Source: DAIDKA01 sp963726995
Lineage (GTDB): Bacteria; Pseudomonadota; Gammaproteobacteria; Steroidobacterales; Steroidobacteraceae
Direction: 5' to 3'
Assembly: GCA_963726995.1 (NCBI GenBank)
Contig: CAVSEP010000006.1
Coordinates: forward strand, 992,001 to 1,056,000
Length of the DNA: 64,000 nucleotides
Shown one piece after another: positions 43,582 to 53,213 of the stretch. Under the pieces are notes generated by a model. The model did not search any database and was not told the origin of the DNA. It saw nothing but the letters and a program-made list of their open reading frames with translations. Within the stretch, counting starts at the first letter, position 1. Every line of letters begins with the position of its first letter. The translations under genes were made by a program, and so were the position numbers.

Positions 43582-44208
43582 CTATTGGGCGGGTGGCCGT
43601 TCAGCGGTATTGACGGTTGGCACCGGCAGTTTCTCCAGTGTACGAGCGATATCCACGATCCTGCGCACATTGTCGCCACGGTCCACGATGATGATGGCAT
43701 TTCTCTCGGTCAGCGCGCTGATCTGACCGTTTGCCGGGATCAACGGGCGCAGTATCGTCACCAGTTGGATGGCGCTGATTCCTTTCAGGGGCAGGATCGT
43801 GGTCACCCCCTCGTCGTCCAATGCCTTGATGTTGTCCGGAGACATCATCGGAAACGCGTCAAATCGGAGGTTGGCATCCGGAACGATTTCCAGGACCCCG
43901 TCCTTCGCGAAGACCGCGAAGCTGATGATCCGCAGCAGCGCCAGCAGGCGCGGATAGGTCACATCCTGATGTTCCAGATTTCCGAGCTCGACCATCTGCG
44001 GAAGCCGCGGATCCCACAGAAAATGCTTGTGTTCCCGGGCCCCGACTTCGCGTATCAGTGCCCGCAGGTCCACGTCGCGCAAGCTGCGCGGCGGCGACTC
44101 ACTGACCGACACCGAGGAAGTGGAGGAGTCGGCAGCGCTGCTCATCAGCGGCAACACAGAACAACAAGCGGCCAGCATCGTGACTGATATCAACGACGTG
44201 CATTTCAT
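43582..44208 (-). CDS. Stand-alone secretin N-domain protein
   Basis: 208 residues from ATG 44208 (AAGGAG upstream). Signal peptide with LAACCSVLPLMSSA. The mature part has an N0-like domain (LRDVDLRALIREVGAREHKHF, in part; FAVFAKDGVLEIVPD) and an N1/NolW-like domain (TTILPLKGISAIQLVTILRP, NAIIIVDRGDNVRRIVDIAR). These are the periplasmic ring domains of type II/III secretins. The pore-forming secretin domain is missing, so it cannot form a channel. No other secretion genes are nearby. Confidence 0.8.
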   Translation of the reverse strand: MKCTSLISVTMLAACCSVLPLMSSAADSSTSSVSVSESPPRSLRDVDLRALIREVGAREHKHFLWDPRLPQMVELGNLEHQDVTYPRLLALLRIISFAVFAKDGVLEIVPDANLRFDAFPMMSPDNIKALDDEGVTTILPLKGISAIQLVTILRPLIPANGQISALTERNAIIIVDRGDNVRRIVDIARTLEKLPVPTVNTAERPPAQ

Positions 44209-44229
44209 GTGGTGCTCCTTGCCAGGTAG

Positions 44230-45604
44230 TCAGCCGGTACCCTCGATCACCGTCCCGTCCGGCGTACGGAATTCATTGGGCTTCTCATCATTGATGGGGT
44301 GTCTGGCGGCGAGGGCTTCATCGACTTCAATGCCCCAGCCCGGCTTCTCGTTGATCCAGGCGTAGCCGTCCTTGATCTGCACCCGCCCCTGGAAGATGTC
44401 CTGCACGATCGGCGGATAGTCGAAGTGCTCGTGTATGCCGAAGTTCTCGTGGGTGAGATCCAGCGTCAAATTGGTCATGTGACCAACCGGAGAGTTCGGC
44501 GCGCCGTGCCAGGCGAAACGGACCTCGAAATTCTCGCAGAAGCTGGCGATCTTGCGCGCCGCGGTGAAGCCGCCGATATGCGAGACATGATGGCGGATAT
44601 AGTCGATCTGCCGTGCCTGCACCAGCGGCTGCCACTCATGCGGATTGTTCCACAGCTCACCGATGGCCATGGGCGTCGCACATTGCTGGCGCACCACCGC
44701 GTAGTGACCGGCTTCTTCCGGTGAGAACAGGTCCTCGCAGAAGAACAATCGGAACTGCTCCAGGTCCTTGGCGAACTGCACGCCACGGATCGGATCCACG
44801 ATGGAATGCGCGTCGAGCGCGAGCCCGATGTTGGCGGGTATTTCCTTGCGGAATACCGTAAAGGCGTCCAGGATCTTGCGGATTTCCTTGTCGCGATCGA
44901 ACGCGATGGCACCATCGTCGAAGGTCGGCTTGCCGTACAGATTGTTGGTCGCCCCATCGCGGCCGAACATGGCCACCAGCAGGTACCGGCAGCCGGTCTG
45001 CATCGCCTTCTGTGCGTTTTCAACCAGCTGCCTGCCCGGGTCCTGAGCGCCCATGTTGACGTGCAGATAGATGTCGGCCGCCTCCCGGCATTTGCCGCCC
45101 ACCAGCTGGTACACCGGCATGCCGGCCTGACGACCCTTGATGTCCCACAACGCATCGCACACGCCACCGATCGCGCAGTTCAGCACCGCGTCGTTCTTGT
45201 AGTAGGAACTCATGTAACAGATCTGCCAGAGCTGCTCGATGCGATCGACGCTGCGGCCGACGACGATGGGTTTCAGGTACTGCTCCACCGCGGCGGCCAC
45301 CAGCCTGGCGCGACCCCCAGGGAAGGTGTTGGTGGCGCAGCCGTAGCCGTACAGGCCCGCCTGGTCGGTTTCGACCTTCACCACGGTGGAGTCATTGACG
45401 CCGCCGCCGCCGATCTGGATGACCTTCACATCCCGGATACGCGGCGCGGGCATCCCCCGCGTCGCGCGATCCGCGGCGCCCTGCGCCTGCTGCTCCTTCG
45501 GCGAGGGTTCGGCCACCGCGGTCGCTTGCATAAGCCCGGCCAATGCCGCGCCGCCGCCCAGCATGGCCATTTTCAATAGCGCACGACGGTTGTTATGTGC
45601 TCAT
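44230..45604 (-). CDS. Enolase-superfamily (mandelate racemase / ManD-like) protein, Tat signal frameshifted
   Basis: About 448 residues. Metal ligands and acid/base residues typical of the superfamily are visible: LALDAHS, FFCEDLFS, AIGELWNN and FAWHGAPNSPVG, most like D-mannonate dehydratase relatives. ATG 45604, preceded by GAGGAG, would encode MST-NNRRALLKMAMLGGG, a clear twin-arginine signal, but one extra base at 45595 gives MST-stop. Removing it restores the signal. If the base is real, translation must start at TTG 45576 and export would fail. It could dehydrate or racemise a sugar acid. Confidence 0.82.
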
Positions 45605-45621
45605 GGCTGCTCCTCGGGAGT

Positions 45622-46761
45622 CTACTTGGCGTTCGGATCTTTCTTCACGTCGTGGTCCATGAACTCCAGCCAGAAGCCCTGCGGATCAGGTACGAACATG
45701 GATCTGACGGTGGGGCTTATGAAGGTGGCATCGTTCGCCTTGCTCAGGGTATGTGCCTTCATCGCATGGACCCGCGTCAGGATGGGGTCGGTGTCCTTGA
45801 CCATGAACAGGAAGTGCGCAGTGCCCGGATCCTGGATGAAGCCACGCTTGAACTTGCGGTTATGGTCCTGGTATTCGATGAGTTCGATGACCGCGGGCGA
45901 GCCGGGCACCATCGCCTGCGCCATCCGGAACTGACCCTGGGTGTCGGTGAGGTCCGCATCCGCCTTGTCACCCAGCAGCGTCGGGCTCTCCCAGAACTTC
46001 AGTTCCGGCCCCGCGAGCTGCTGATAGAACAGGCAGGAGGCCTCGAGGTTATCGACGACTATGGCCACGCGCGCGCCCAGTACCTTGGAATCCGCCGGTG
46101 CGGTGCTGGCGGGCGCCGGCGTCACCTGCAGCAGTTGCACGGGGTAACCATCCGTGTCGCGCACCATAACCGCGCGGACGCTGCCCGCGAGGCCGGGCCA
46201 GCCGGACAGGGCCACGGGCTCTGCGCCGGTGCTGATGACCGGCGTGTGTTCTGACTTGAGCAACGCCAGGGTTTTGTCCAGGTCGCGAACGATGATCTTC
46301 AGATACGAAGCACCGGGATCGCGCAGGGCGGGATGGTAGGGGCGGGATTTGACGCCCTTGATCTCGATGGCCTCGATGGTCATCTTGGGTGCGTCGGCGC
46401 TGGCGCCCGTGCCCGGAATCGGCAGCAGCGCCACGCGACTGGTGGATTTGTAGACATCATCGTCTTCACCGAGCTCCGCGAAAACCTGCAGGCCACGGAC
46501 CAGGGTGAACGGTCGGGGTGCGGTGCGGGCGCCGATGAGATCCAGTCCGATGAGGTCCGCGTAGAAATGGATGAGAGGTTGCGTGTCACCGATCTCTCGC
46601 CCCAGATGACCCGCGCGCAGAACGTCTCCGGTCGCCGGCACCATCGCCGTGGGCGGCGCGTCCAGCGTGGCGCAGGCAGCCTGTGCCTGCGTCGCGGCAA
46701 GACTCAAGGTCATTGCCATCGCCACGAAGGCTGCTACGGTGCTCTTTGCCAGTTGCGACAT
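45622..46761 (-). CDS. Periplasmic VOC-family (glyoxalase-fold) protein
   Basis: 379 residues from ATG 46761 (AAGGAGAGGG upstream). Signal peptide (TVAAFVAMAMTLSLAATQAQA; shown in full, cleaved after AQA). Two vicinal-oxygen-chelate halves follow: GDTQPLIHFYADLIGLDLIG and ARVAIVVDNLEASCLFYQQL (each 20 residues), ending VRSMFVPDPQGFWLEFMDH. VOC domains bind metal and support isomerase, lyase or dioxygenase chemistry; a periplasmic, double-domain version is unusual. Second gene of the operon. Confidence 0.85.
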   Translation of the reverse strand: MSQLAKSTVAAFVAMAMTLSLAATQAQAACATLDAPPTAMVPATGDVLRAGHLGREIGDTQPLIHFYADLIGLDLIGARTAPRPFTLVRGLQVFAELGEDDDVYKSTSRVALLPIPGTGASADAPKMTIEAIEIKGVKSRPYHPALRDPGASYLKIIVRDLDKTLALLKSEHTPVISTGAEPVALSGWPGLAGSVRAVMVRDTDGYPVQLLQVTPAPASTAPADSKVLGARVAIVVDNLEASCLFYQQLAGPELKFWESPTLLGDKADADLTDTQGQFRMAQAMVPGSPAVIELIEYQDHNRKFKRGFIQDPGTAHFLFMVKDTDPILTRVHAMKAHTLSKANDATFISPTVRSMFVPDPQGFWLEFMDHDVKKDPNAK

Positions 46762-46790
46762 GTCCCTCTCCTTGAAATCCGGCGCTTCCG

Positions 46791-48689
46791 CTATCGCACG
46801 CCGAACGCCAGCAGCACGTTGCCGGGCGCTTCCGATACCACGCTGTACCCCGATCCCAAGAACAGCATGCCGCCGGCCACCGTGGGGCCGGTAGAAACGA
46901 TGGCGCCACCGTGTGCCGGCACACCGTTCACGGTCTTGAATTCGGTGGCGGTCTGGAACTTCCACAGCGTGTGACCGTCGTCCGTAGACAGGGCCCAGAG
47001 GCTGCCGTCGGTTCCCGCCGTGAACAGCACGCCGGGTATGACCGTCACGGCGGCGCTGTAGGCGACTTTCGGGTCAGTGGCCATGTTCAGGGGCACGCAC
47101 CATTTGTTCTTGCCATCGGCCAGGCTTACGGCGGCGATGCCGGTGCCACTGCAGGGGACGTACGCGAACTGATCATCCATCGCGGCGCCCCACTGGGGTC
47201 CGCGATTGCGCGCGGCGGCTCCCGTGGCGGCCTGCGGGGCAGCGTTCGTGGGGTCATGATCGTCGCGCCAGACCACCTCGCCCTTGCGGTCCGCATCCAG
47301 CGCCAGCACATCGCCGGGTTTCATGGCGAAAACAATCAGCGTCCGGGCATCGGGCAGATGCGCGAGCATGGGCGACATGGGTACGTCCCAGTCGGGCCCC
47401 AGTGTCTTGGGACAGTTCTCGGTCCTGCCGGCGCCGGCGCAGCCGACAATGAAGGCATCGCCTGCATAGATCTGATGAGTCCAGAGCCTCTTACCGGTGT
47501 TCAGGTCCAGGGCCAGAATGGCATCGGAGGTCGCCGGCGCGGGGTAGGTGGAGGCATCGCCCGTACCGACGTAGACGGCATGATGGACCGGGTCGATGGT
47601 GGGCGTATTCCAGATCGGCACGCCGGCGGGCGCCCATTGCTGCACGCCCTTGGAGTTCTTGTGCGTGGGCCGCGGTCGCTGCGCGATGGTATAGGTCTTC
47701 CAAATCCGCCTGCCGGTGTTGGCATCCAGTGCGCTGACGCTGCCTACGGCCGTGCAGCAGGCGTAATCGAGGACCCGCGCCTGAAAGCCTTCGGACGCCG
47801 AGACGGGTACATAGAGCTTGCCCTTGTACAGCGCGGGTGCCGCGGTCACCCGCGTCGAGTAGTGCTTCTCCACCTGGGTCTTCCAGATGCCGGCGCCGGT
47901 CTGCGCGTCGATGGCGTAGGCGTTGGCCTTCAGATCGCCGAAATACACGGCATAGCGGGTCTTGCCGGAAATCCGGATGGGTCCGACGGTCATCGCGGTG
48001 CGGACCCCGCCGTCGGTACGATAGGACCAGTACACGCAGCCCGTGGCCGCATCCAGCGAATACACGTAACCGATATCGGAGCCGACGAACACGCGGCCCC
48101 CCACGACGGCGGCCTGGCCGAACGCGGACGTACCACCAGGGAAGCCGAACGCCCATTTGAGCTTCAGATTGGGAACCGTCGCAGCGGTTAGGCCGGCGGC
48201 TGCCGCGGACTGGAAACGATGGTTGGCCGTGCCGTTGCCCCAGCCATTCCAGGCCTGGTGAGCCAGGTCATGCAGCGGCGGACTGGCAGCGCAGCGGTTC
48301 GGCATGTTCGCCGCGGCACCGGCTTTGTCGGATCCCAGGAACTGTCCGGCCAGTGATTCGGCGACGCGGCGGCGGTCCGGGTCATTGAGGGTGTCCCCGA
48401 CCTGTTTCATGAGCCCGCTGGTCAGCGCCGTATAGATGCGCTCGGGCGACATGGTGCGCAGGGTGGCGGGTGAGGGGGCGCGCTCGATCGCAGGATTGCC
48501 GTGGCAGGACACACAGTGCTGCTGGAACACCGCGAAACCCAGTTCAGTGCCGCGCCGTTCCGGAGCGCTGCTTTCGGCCGCCCTGGACGCATGCATGACA
48601 AGGGTGCCAACCAATAGGAAGGCCAGTGCATTGCCGTACCTGCCCACGCCACTATTCGTCACGCTCGTTCCCCCTCGCGATGGTTGCAT
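46791..48689 (-). CDS. PQQ-type beta-propeller protein with N-terminal cytochrome c domain
   Basis: 632 residues. Signal peptide, then a heme c site CVSCH (C59, C62, H63), then beta-propeller repeats (GGRVFVGSDIGYVYSLDAAT, ISALDANTGRRIWK-type, LWALSTDDGHTLWKFQ). The layout resembles polyvinyl-alcohol-dehydrogenase-like quinoproteins with a periplasmic electron acceptor. Start ATG 48689 or GTG 48662. It heads the (-) operon ending in DUF885 and diverges from the PQQ dehydrogenase at 48786. The substrate is unknown. Confidence 0.85.
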   Translation of the reverse strand: MQPSRGGTSVTNSGVGRYGNALAFLLVGTLVMHASRAAESSAPERRGTELGFAVFQQHCVSCHGNPAIERAPSPATLRTMSPERIYTALTSGLMKQVGDTLNDPDRRRVAESLAGQFLGSDKAGAAANMPNRCAASPPLHDLAHQAWNGWGNGTANHRFQSAAAAGLTAATVPNLKLKWAFGFPGGTSAFGQAAVVGGRVFVGSDIGYVYSLDAATGCVYWSYRTDGGVRTAMTVGPIRISGKTRYAVYFGDLKANAYAIDAQTGAGIWKTQVEKHYSTRVTAAPALYKGKLYVPVSASEGFQARVLDYACCTAVGSVSALDANTGRRIWKTYTIAQRPRPTHKNSKGVQQWAPAGVPIWNTPTIDPVHHAVYVGTGDASTYPAPATSDAILALDLNTGKRLWTHQIYAGDAFIVGCAGAGRTENCPKTLGPDWDVPMSPMLAHLPDARTLIVFAMKPGDVLALDADRKGEVVWRDDHDPTNAAPQAATGAAARNRGPQWGAAMDDQFAYVPCSGTGIAAVSLADGKNKWCVPLNMATDPKVAYSAAVTVIPGVLFTAGTDGSLWALSTDDGHTLWKFQTATEFKTVNGVPAHGGAIVSTGPTVAGGMLFLGSGYSVVSEAPGNVLLAFGVR

Positions 48690-48785
48690 GCGCTTCCTGC
48701 AATACTACGGCAGTTGAAACGTCAAAGGTGCGTTGCCTTCGCATCGCGTCGGTGCTTGAATGGCCGCCGAAAAAAGGGGAATGGG

Positions 48786-50948
48786 ATGATGATTCGGCAA
48801 CGACGGATTGCGCGGAAGCTACTGGCCTTCGGCATAGCCGCAGCGGTGCTGGTTCAGGCGCCCACCCGCGCGCAGCGGCCCCCCAGGGTCGATCCGGCAT
48901 CCCTGGCGACCTTCACGCCCGATCAGGCGGCGGCGGGCAGGACGCTGTACGCGGCGCAATGCGGCAATTGTCATGGCAAGAACCTCAGCGGCAGCGAATT
49001 CGCGACGCCGCTGAATGGCACGGCCTTCAGTCTCAACTGGGGCGGCAAGACCGTGGCCGAGCTGTTCACGTTCATCCGCACCCGGATGCCGCCGACCGCG
49101 ATGGGAAGCCTCACCCCGCAGGCGACCGCGGACCTGCTCGCCTATCTGCTGCAGGTGAATGGTGCGAAATCCGCCGAGGGTTCACTGGCCACGGACGCCA
49201 CGCAGCTCGCCGCGCTACACATTCCACGCAATCCGATCGCCAAGTCCTCGCCGATGATGCCCCTGTCACCGCTGTCCCCGCCGGTGCCGAAGGTGTTCGT
49301 GCCCAATCCGCTGGACCGGTACACATCCGTCAGCGAGGCCATGCTGCGCAATCCGGCCCCGGGCGACTGGCTGCTGTGGCGGCGCACCTATGATGATCAG
49401 GGCTTCAGCCCGCTCACTCGGATTACTCGCCAGAATGTGGAACAGCTGCGCGTCTCCTGGGCATGGACGCTGCCCACCGGGCGCAACGAGACCACGCCGC
49501 TGGAGCATGACGGCGTGCTGTTCGTCGCCAGCTGGGGCGACAACATCCAGGCCATCGATGCCGTCAGCGGCGATCTGCTGTGGCAGTACTCGCGCGTCAT
49601 GCCCGCGGATGCCCGATTTTCGGTGCGTCGCAATATCGCTATTTTCGGCGACAAATTGTTCGCGCCGACCTCGGATGATCATCTGGTCGCATTGGATGTG
49701 AGAACGGGCACGGTGGTCTGGGATACCCCGGTGGCGGATTACCATCTGGGCTGGCAGACCACCGGCGGCCCGATTGTGGCAAGGGGCAAGGTGCTGCTGG
49801 GCATCGTCGGTCAATCGCCCGGGGGCGGCGCCATCGTCGCAGTGGATGCGCGCACGGGCAAGGAAGTCTGGCGCTTTCACACCATTGCGCGGCCGGGCGA
49901 GCCCGGCGGCGACAGCTGGAACGGCTTGCCGTTGGAGAAGCGCAGTGGCGCCTCGGTGTGGACTGCCGGCAGCTACGACCCGAAGTTGAACCTGGCGTAC
50001 TTTGGCGTGGGCCAGACCTATGACACCGGACCGCTGCTGCACTCCATCAACAAGCCGGGTATCACCAGCGACAGCCTCTACACCGATTCGACGCTGGCCC
50101 TGGATCCTGATACGGGCAAGCTCGCCTGGCACTTCCAGCATGTGCACAACGATCAATGGGACCTGGACTGGGCCTTTGAACAGCAGGTGATCGATCTGCC
50201 CATCAATGGGGTGACGCGTAAACTCATCGTGACCTCCGGCAAGATGGGCATCATCGAGGGGATGGATGCGGCCACGGGTCAGTACCTGTTCTCCAAGGAC
50301 CTTGGCATCCAGAACGTCATCAGCGCCATTGACCCGAAAACGGGAGAGAAGAGCATCAATCCGGATGTGGTGGTGGGCGATGGCAAACCCCACACCATCT
50401 GCCCGCACCCGGGCGGCGGCCGCAATTGGAATGCGACCGCCTACAATCCGCTCACCAAGGTGCTCTACAACACGGTGGTCGAGTCCTGCATGGACCTGCT
50501 GCCCGTGGGGCCCGGAGAACGCGGCAACCTGTCTTCGGGCTATAACTGGAGCATCCGACCACGGCCCGACACCGACGGAAAGTACGGCCGCGTCGAAGCG
50601 CTGAATCTTGCCACCCGGGAAGTGCTGTGGACGAATCGGCAGCGCGCGCCGGGAACCACCTGCCTGCTGGCGACCGCCGGCGGCGTCGTATTCTCAGGAT
50701 CGTTGGATCGGTTTCTGCGCGCCTACGATGACACCACAGGGAAACAGCTGTGGCAGGTGCGCATGAATGATGTGCCCAGCTCCTGTCCGATTTCCTACAG
50801 CGTCAAGGGTCGGCAGTACATCGCAGTCGTCGTCGGCAACGGTGGCATCGAGAGCCAGACCTTCCCGACCATCGTCCCGGAGATCCAGAATCCCCAGGAG
50901 CATGCCTCATCGATCTGGGTGTTCGAACTGCCGCGGCGCTTGCATTAG
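48786..50948 (+). CDS. PQQ-dependent dehydrogenase with N-terminal cytochrome c domain
   Basis: 720 residues from ATG 48786. Signal peptide, heme c CGNCHGKN (C59, C62, H63) within an N-terminal cytochrome domain, then an eight-bladed quinoprotein propeller (DWLLWRRTYDDQGFSPLTRI, SWAWTLPTGRNETTPLEHDG, VLFVASWGDNIQAIDAVSG, HNDQWDLDWAFE, GGRNWNATAYNP). Usual quinohemoproteins carry cytochrome c at the C-terminus; here it is N-terminal. Probably a periplasmic alcohol or aldehyde dehydrogenase feeding electrons to cytochrome c. Confidence 0.88.
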   Translation: MMIRQRRIARKLLAFGIAAAVLVQAPTRAQRPPRVDPASLATFTPDQAAAGRTLYAAQCGNCHGKNLSGSEFATPLNGTAFSLNWGGKTVAELFTFIRTRMPPTAMGSLTPQATADLLAYLLQVNGAKSAEGSLATDATQLAALHIPRNPIAKSSPMMPLSPLSPPVPKVFVPNPLDRYTSVSEAMLRNPAPGDWLLWRRTYDDQGFSPLTRITRQNVEQLRVSWAWTLPTGRNETTPLEHDGVLFVASWGDNIQAIDAVSGDLLWQYSRVMPADARFSVRRNIAIFGDKLFAPTSDDHLVALDVRTGTVVWDTPVADYHLGWQTTGGPIVARGKVLLGIVGQSPGGGAIVAVDARTGKEVWRFHTIARPGEPGGDSWNGLPLEKRSGASVWTAGSYDPKLNLAYFGVGQTYDTGPLLHSINKPGITSDSLYTDSTLALDPDTGKLAWHFQHVHNDQWDLDWAFEQQVIDLPINGVTRKLIVTSGKMGIIEGMDAATGQYLFSKDLGIQNVISAIDPKTGEKSINPDVVVGDGKPHTICPHPGGGRNWNATAYNPLTKVLYNTVVESCMDLLPVGPGERGNLSSGYNWSIRPRPDTDGKYGRVEALNLATREVLWTNRQRAPGTTCLLATAGGVVFSGSLDRFLRAYDDTTGKQLWQVRMNDVPSSCPISYSVKGRQYIAVVVGNGGIESQTFPTIVPEIQNPQEHASSIWVFELPRRLH

Positions 50949-51931
50949 ACGGTGACCACGACCTTGCCGATCTGCTGATTGGATTCCATGAAGGCATGCG
51001 CCTCCACGATCTGATCCAGCGCGAAAGTGCGGGCGATGACAGGCTTCAGATGTCCGGAAGCCAGTCCCGCCAGAATGACGTCCTTCACCCGCGCATACCG
51101 TTCGGGCTTGTTGGCGATGGCGGAGAAGACCCAGCCGCGGATGCTCAGTCCCTTCAGGGCCACCGGCCAGTGCGGGTAGGGCGTGGGCTGCTCACTCAAG
51201 CCGCCGTAGATGAACAGGATGCCCTCGTCGGCCAGGCAATTGCACAGCTTCTCCACGAACGGACCGCCCACGGGATCAAAGGCCGTCCGCGCGCCCTTGC
51301 CGGCGGTGATGCGCATCACCTCGGCCACGACATCGGCTTCCACCGTGGCCACCACATGCTTCGCGCCCTGTTCACGTAGCGCTGCGGCCTTGGTGCTATG
51401 GCGGGTGAGGGCGATCGGCACGGCGCCGGCCCAGTTGGCCAGCTGAATGGCCGCAAGTCCCACGCTGCTGGAAGCCGCAGGAATGAGCACGTAATCGCCG
51501 ATCCCCACCTTGGCGACCTCGATGATGGCGTACGCCGTGAGGTAGGCCATCCAGATGGAGCAGGCCTGCACCGGCGTGAGTGCCGCGGGCGCGGCCACCA
51601 CGCTGCGTGCCGGCACGATGGCGGATTCGGCGTACACGCCGTACTCGCCCAGCCGGTAGGTTGGCACCACGCAGACCCGATCTCCGACCGCGTGGCCCTG
51701 CACACCCGTACCCAGCGCCTCGACGATGCCGCAGGCCTCGTAGCCCATCAGCGACGGCAACTTGGGCGGGACGAGATACTTTCCGGATCGGTACACGGCC
51801 TCCGATCGATTCAGTCCGATGGTCAGCACGCGAATGCGGATTTCGCCCGGCCCGGGATCGCCGACCGGCAGGTCCTCCAGGCGCAGTACTTCGGGACCAC
51901 CGGTCTGATGTATGCGAACCGTCTTGCTCAT
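50945..51931 (-). CDS. Zinc-dependent alcohol dehydrogenase-like / quinone oxidoreductase (MDR family)
   Basis: 328 residues. MDR superfamily features: GPEVLRLEDLPVGDPGPGEI, GLNRSEAVYRSGKY, PSLMGYEACGIVEALG and the NAD(P)-binding YVLIPAASSSVGLAAIQLAN. The catalytic-zinc Cys of true alcohol dehydrogenases is replaced, so it resembles zinc-free quinone or enoyl reductases. Convergent overlap of 4 bp with the PQQ dehydrogenase stop. Divergent from a serine hydrolase. Confidence 0.88.
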   Translation of the reverse strand: MSKTVRIHQTGGPEVLRLEDLPVGDPGPGEIRIRVLTIGLNRSEAVYRSGKYLVPPKLPSLMGYEACGIVEALGTGVQGHAVGDRVCVVPTYRLGEYGVYAESAIVPARSVVAAPAALTPVQACSIWMAYLTAYAIIEVAKVGIGDYVLIPAASSSVGLAAIQLANWAGAVPIALTRHSTKAAALREQGAKHVVATVEADVVAEVMRITAGKGARTAFDPVGGPFVEKLCNCLADEGILFIYGGLSEQPTPYPHWPVALKGLSIRGWVFSAIANKPERYARVKDVILAGLASGHLKPVIARTFALDQIVEAHAFMESNQQIGKVVVTV

Positions 51932-52006
51932 GGGGACCTCCTGACTCTAAGCATATCCTGCCGGGGCGGTTTACCATGCACTCTCATTTGCAAGGGGGCG
52001 AAAGCA

Positions 52007-53206
52007 ATGGCACACGGCGGTTTCTCGAAGGCGCGCCTCGCGCGGCTTCACCAGGTGATGGCGTCCCACGTTGAGCGGGGTACGGTTGCGGGCCTGGTCA
52101 CGCTGCTCAGCCGCCGCGGCGAGACCGTCGTCGACACCATCGGCTGCCAGGACCTGGTTCGACGGGATGCCATGCGTCGCGACACGATCTTCCGGATTGC
52201 CTCCATGACCAAGCCGATCGCCGCCGTTGCCGCGATGATCCTGGTGGAGGAGTGTCGTGTCAGCCTCGATGAGCCGCTGGATCCGATGCTGCCGGAGCTG
52301 GCGAATCGCCGGGTGCTCAAGCGCATCGACGGGCCCCTGGATGAGACCGAACCGGCGAATCGGCCGCTCACGCTGCGTGACCTGCTGAGCTTCCGGATGG
52401 GCATGGGCATGATCCTGGGACCCGCGGGCGCCTTCCCCATCCAGCAGGCCATGGACGCGAACATCCTCATGAGCCTGAATCCCGCCCCCCCGCACTCACC
52501 CGATGAGTGGCTGCGGCGGCTGGGGACCCTCCCCCTGATGTGTCAGCCCGGCGGACGCTGGATGTACCACACCGGCTCGGATGTACTGGGAGTCCTGGTC
52601 GCACGCGTGGCAGGACAGCCTTTCGAGACCTTCCTGAAGGAACGGATCTTCGATCCGCTGGGGATGCGCGATACGGGGTTTTTCGTGCCCGCCGCCAAAC
52701 TCGGCCGGTTCGCGAGCTGCTATGCCGTCAACGCCGGCAGCGGCGCGCTGGAGCTCTTCGATGATGGTCAGGACAGCAACTGGAGCCGTCCGCCGGCGTT
52801 TCCGGCAGGCGGCGCCGGGCTGGTCTCGACCATTGATGACTACTGCGCCTTTGGCCGCATGATGCTCAATTTGGGCAAGCTCGGCGGCGAGCGTATCCTG
52901 GCGCGCCCGACGGTCGAGCTGATGCTGACCGATCAGATCACCGCCGCGCAGAAGGCCATGTCGCCGTTTTCTCCCGGATTCTGGGAGGGCCGGGGCTGGG
53001 GACTGGGCCTGTCGATGATTACCGAGCGGGTGAACACGGCGCAGGGTCCCGGGCAATTCGGCTGGTCGGGCGCCTACGGATCCGACTGGATTTCGGACCG
53101 CGTCGAGGACCTGGTCGCGGTGCTGATGATCCAGCGCTACAACCTGGGCCCCGGAAAGATCCATGAGGACTTCCGCACTCTGGTCTACCAGAGCCTCGAC
53201 GACTGA
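52007..53206 (+). CDS. Beta-lactamase-family serine hydrolase
   Basis: 399 residues from ATG 52007 (AAGGGGGCG upstream). SxxK nucleophile ASMTKP (S66, K69), a Tyr motif in WMYHTGSDVLG, and FGWSGAYGSDW in place of the KTG box. It belongs to the class C beta-lactamase / esterase EstB group. No signal peptide is seen, so it may be cytoplasmic and act on small esters rather than antibiotics. The frame is open far upstream over the opposite gene; that part is not protein-like. Confidence 0.88.
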   Translation: MAHGGFSKARLARLHQVMASHVERGTVAGLVTLLSRRGETVVDTIGCQDLVRRDAMRRDTIFRIASMTKPIAAVAAMILVEECRVSLDEPLDPMLPELANRRVLKRIDGPLDETEPANRPLTLRDLLSFRMGMGMILGPAGAFPIQQAMDANILMSLNPAPPHSPDEWLRRLGTLPLMCQPGGRWMYHTGSDVLGVLVARVAGQPFETFLKERIFDPLGMRDTGFFVPAAKLGRFASCYAVNAGSGALELFDDGQDSNWSRPPAFPAGGAGLVSTIDDYCAFGRMMLNLGKLGGERILARPTVELMLTDQITAAQKAMSPFSPGFWEGRGWGLGLSMITERVNTAQGPGQFGWSGAYGSDWISDRVEDLVAVLMIQRYNLGPGKIHEDFRTLVYQSLDD

Positions 53207-53213
53207 GCCGATC

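Noticed and set aside
46911..48191. A 426-codon open frame on the + strand
   Set aside because: Antisense to the beta-propeller gene and lacking recognisable protein motifs.
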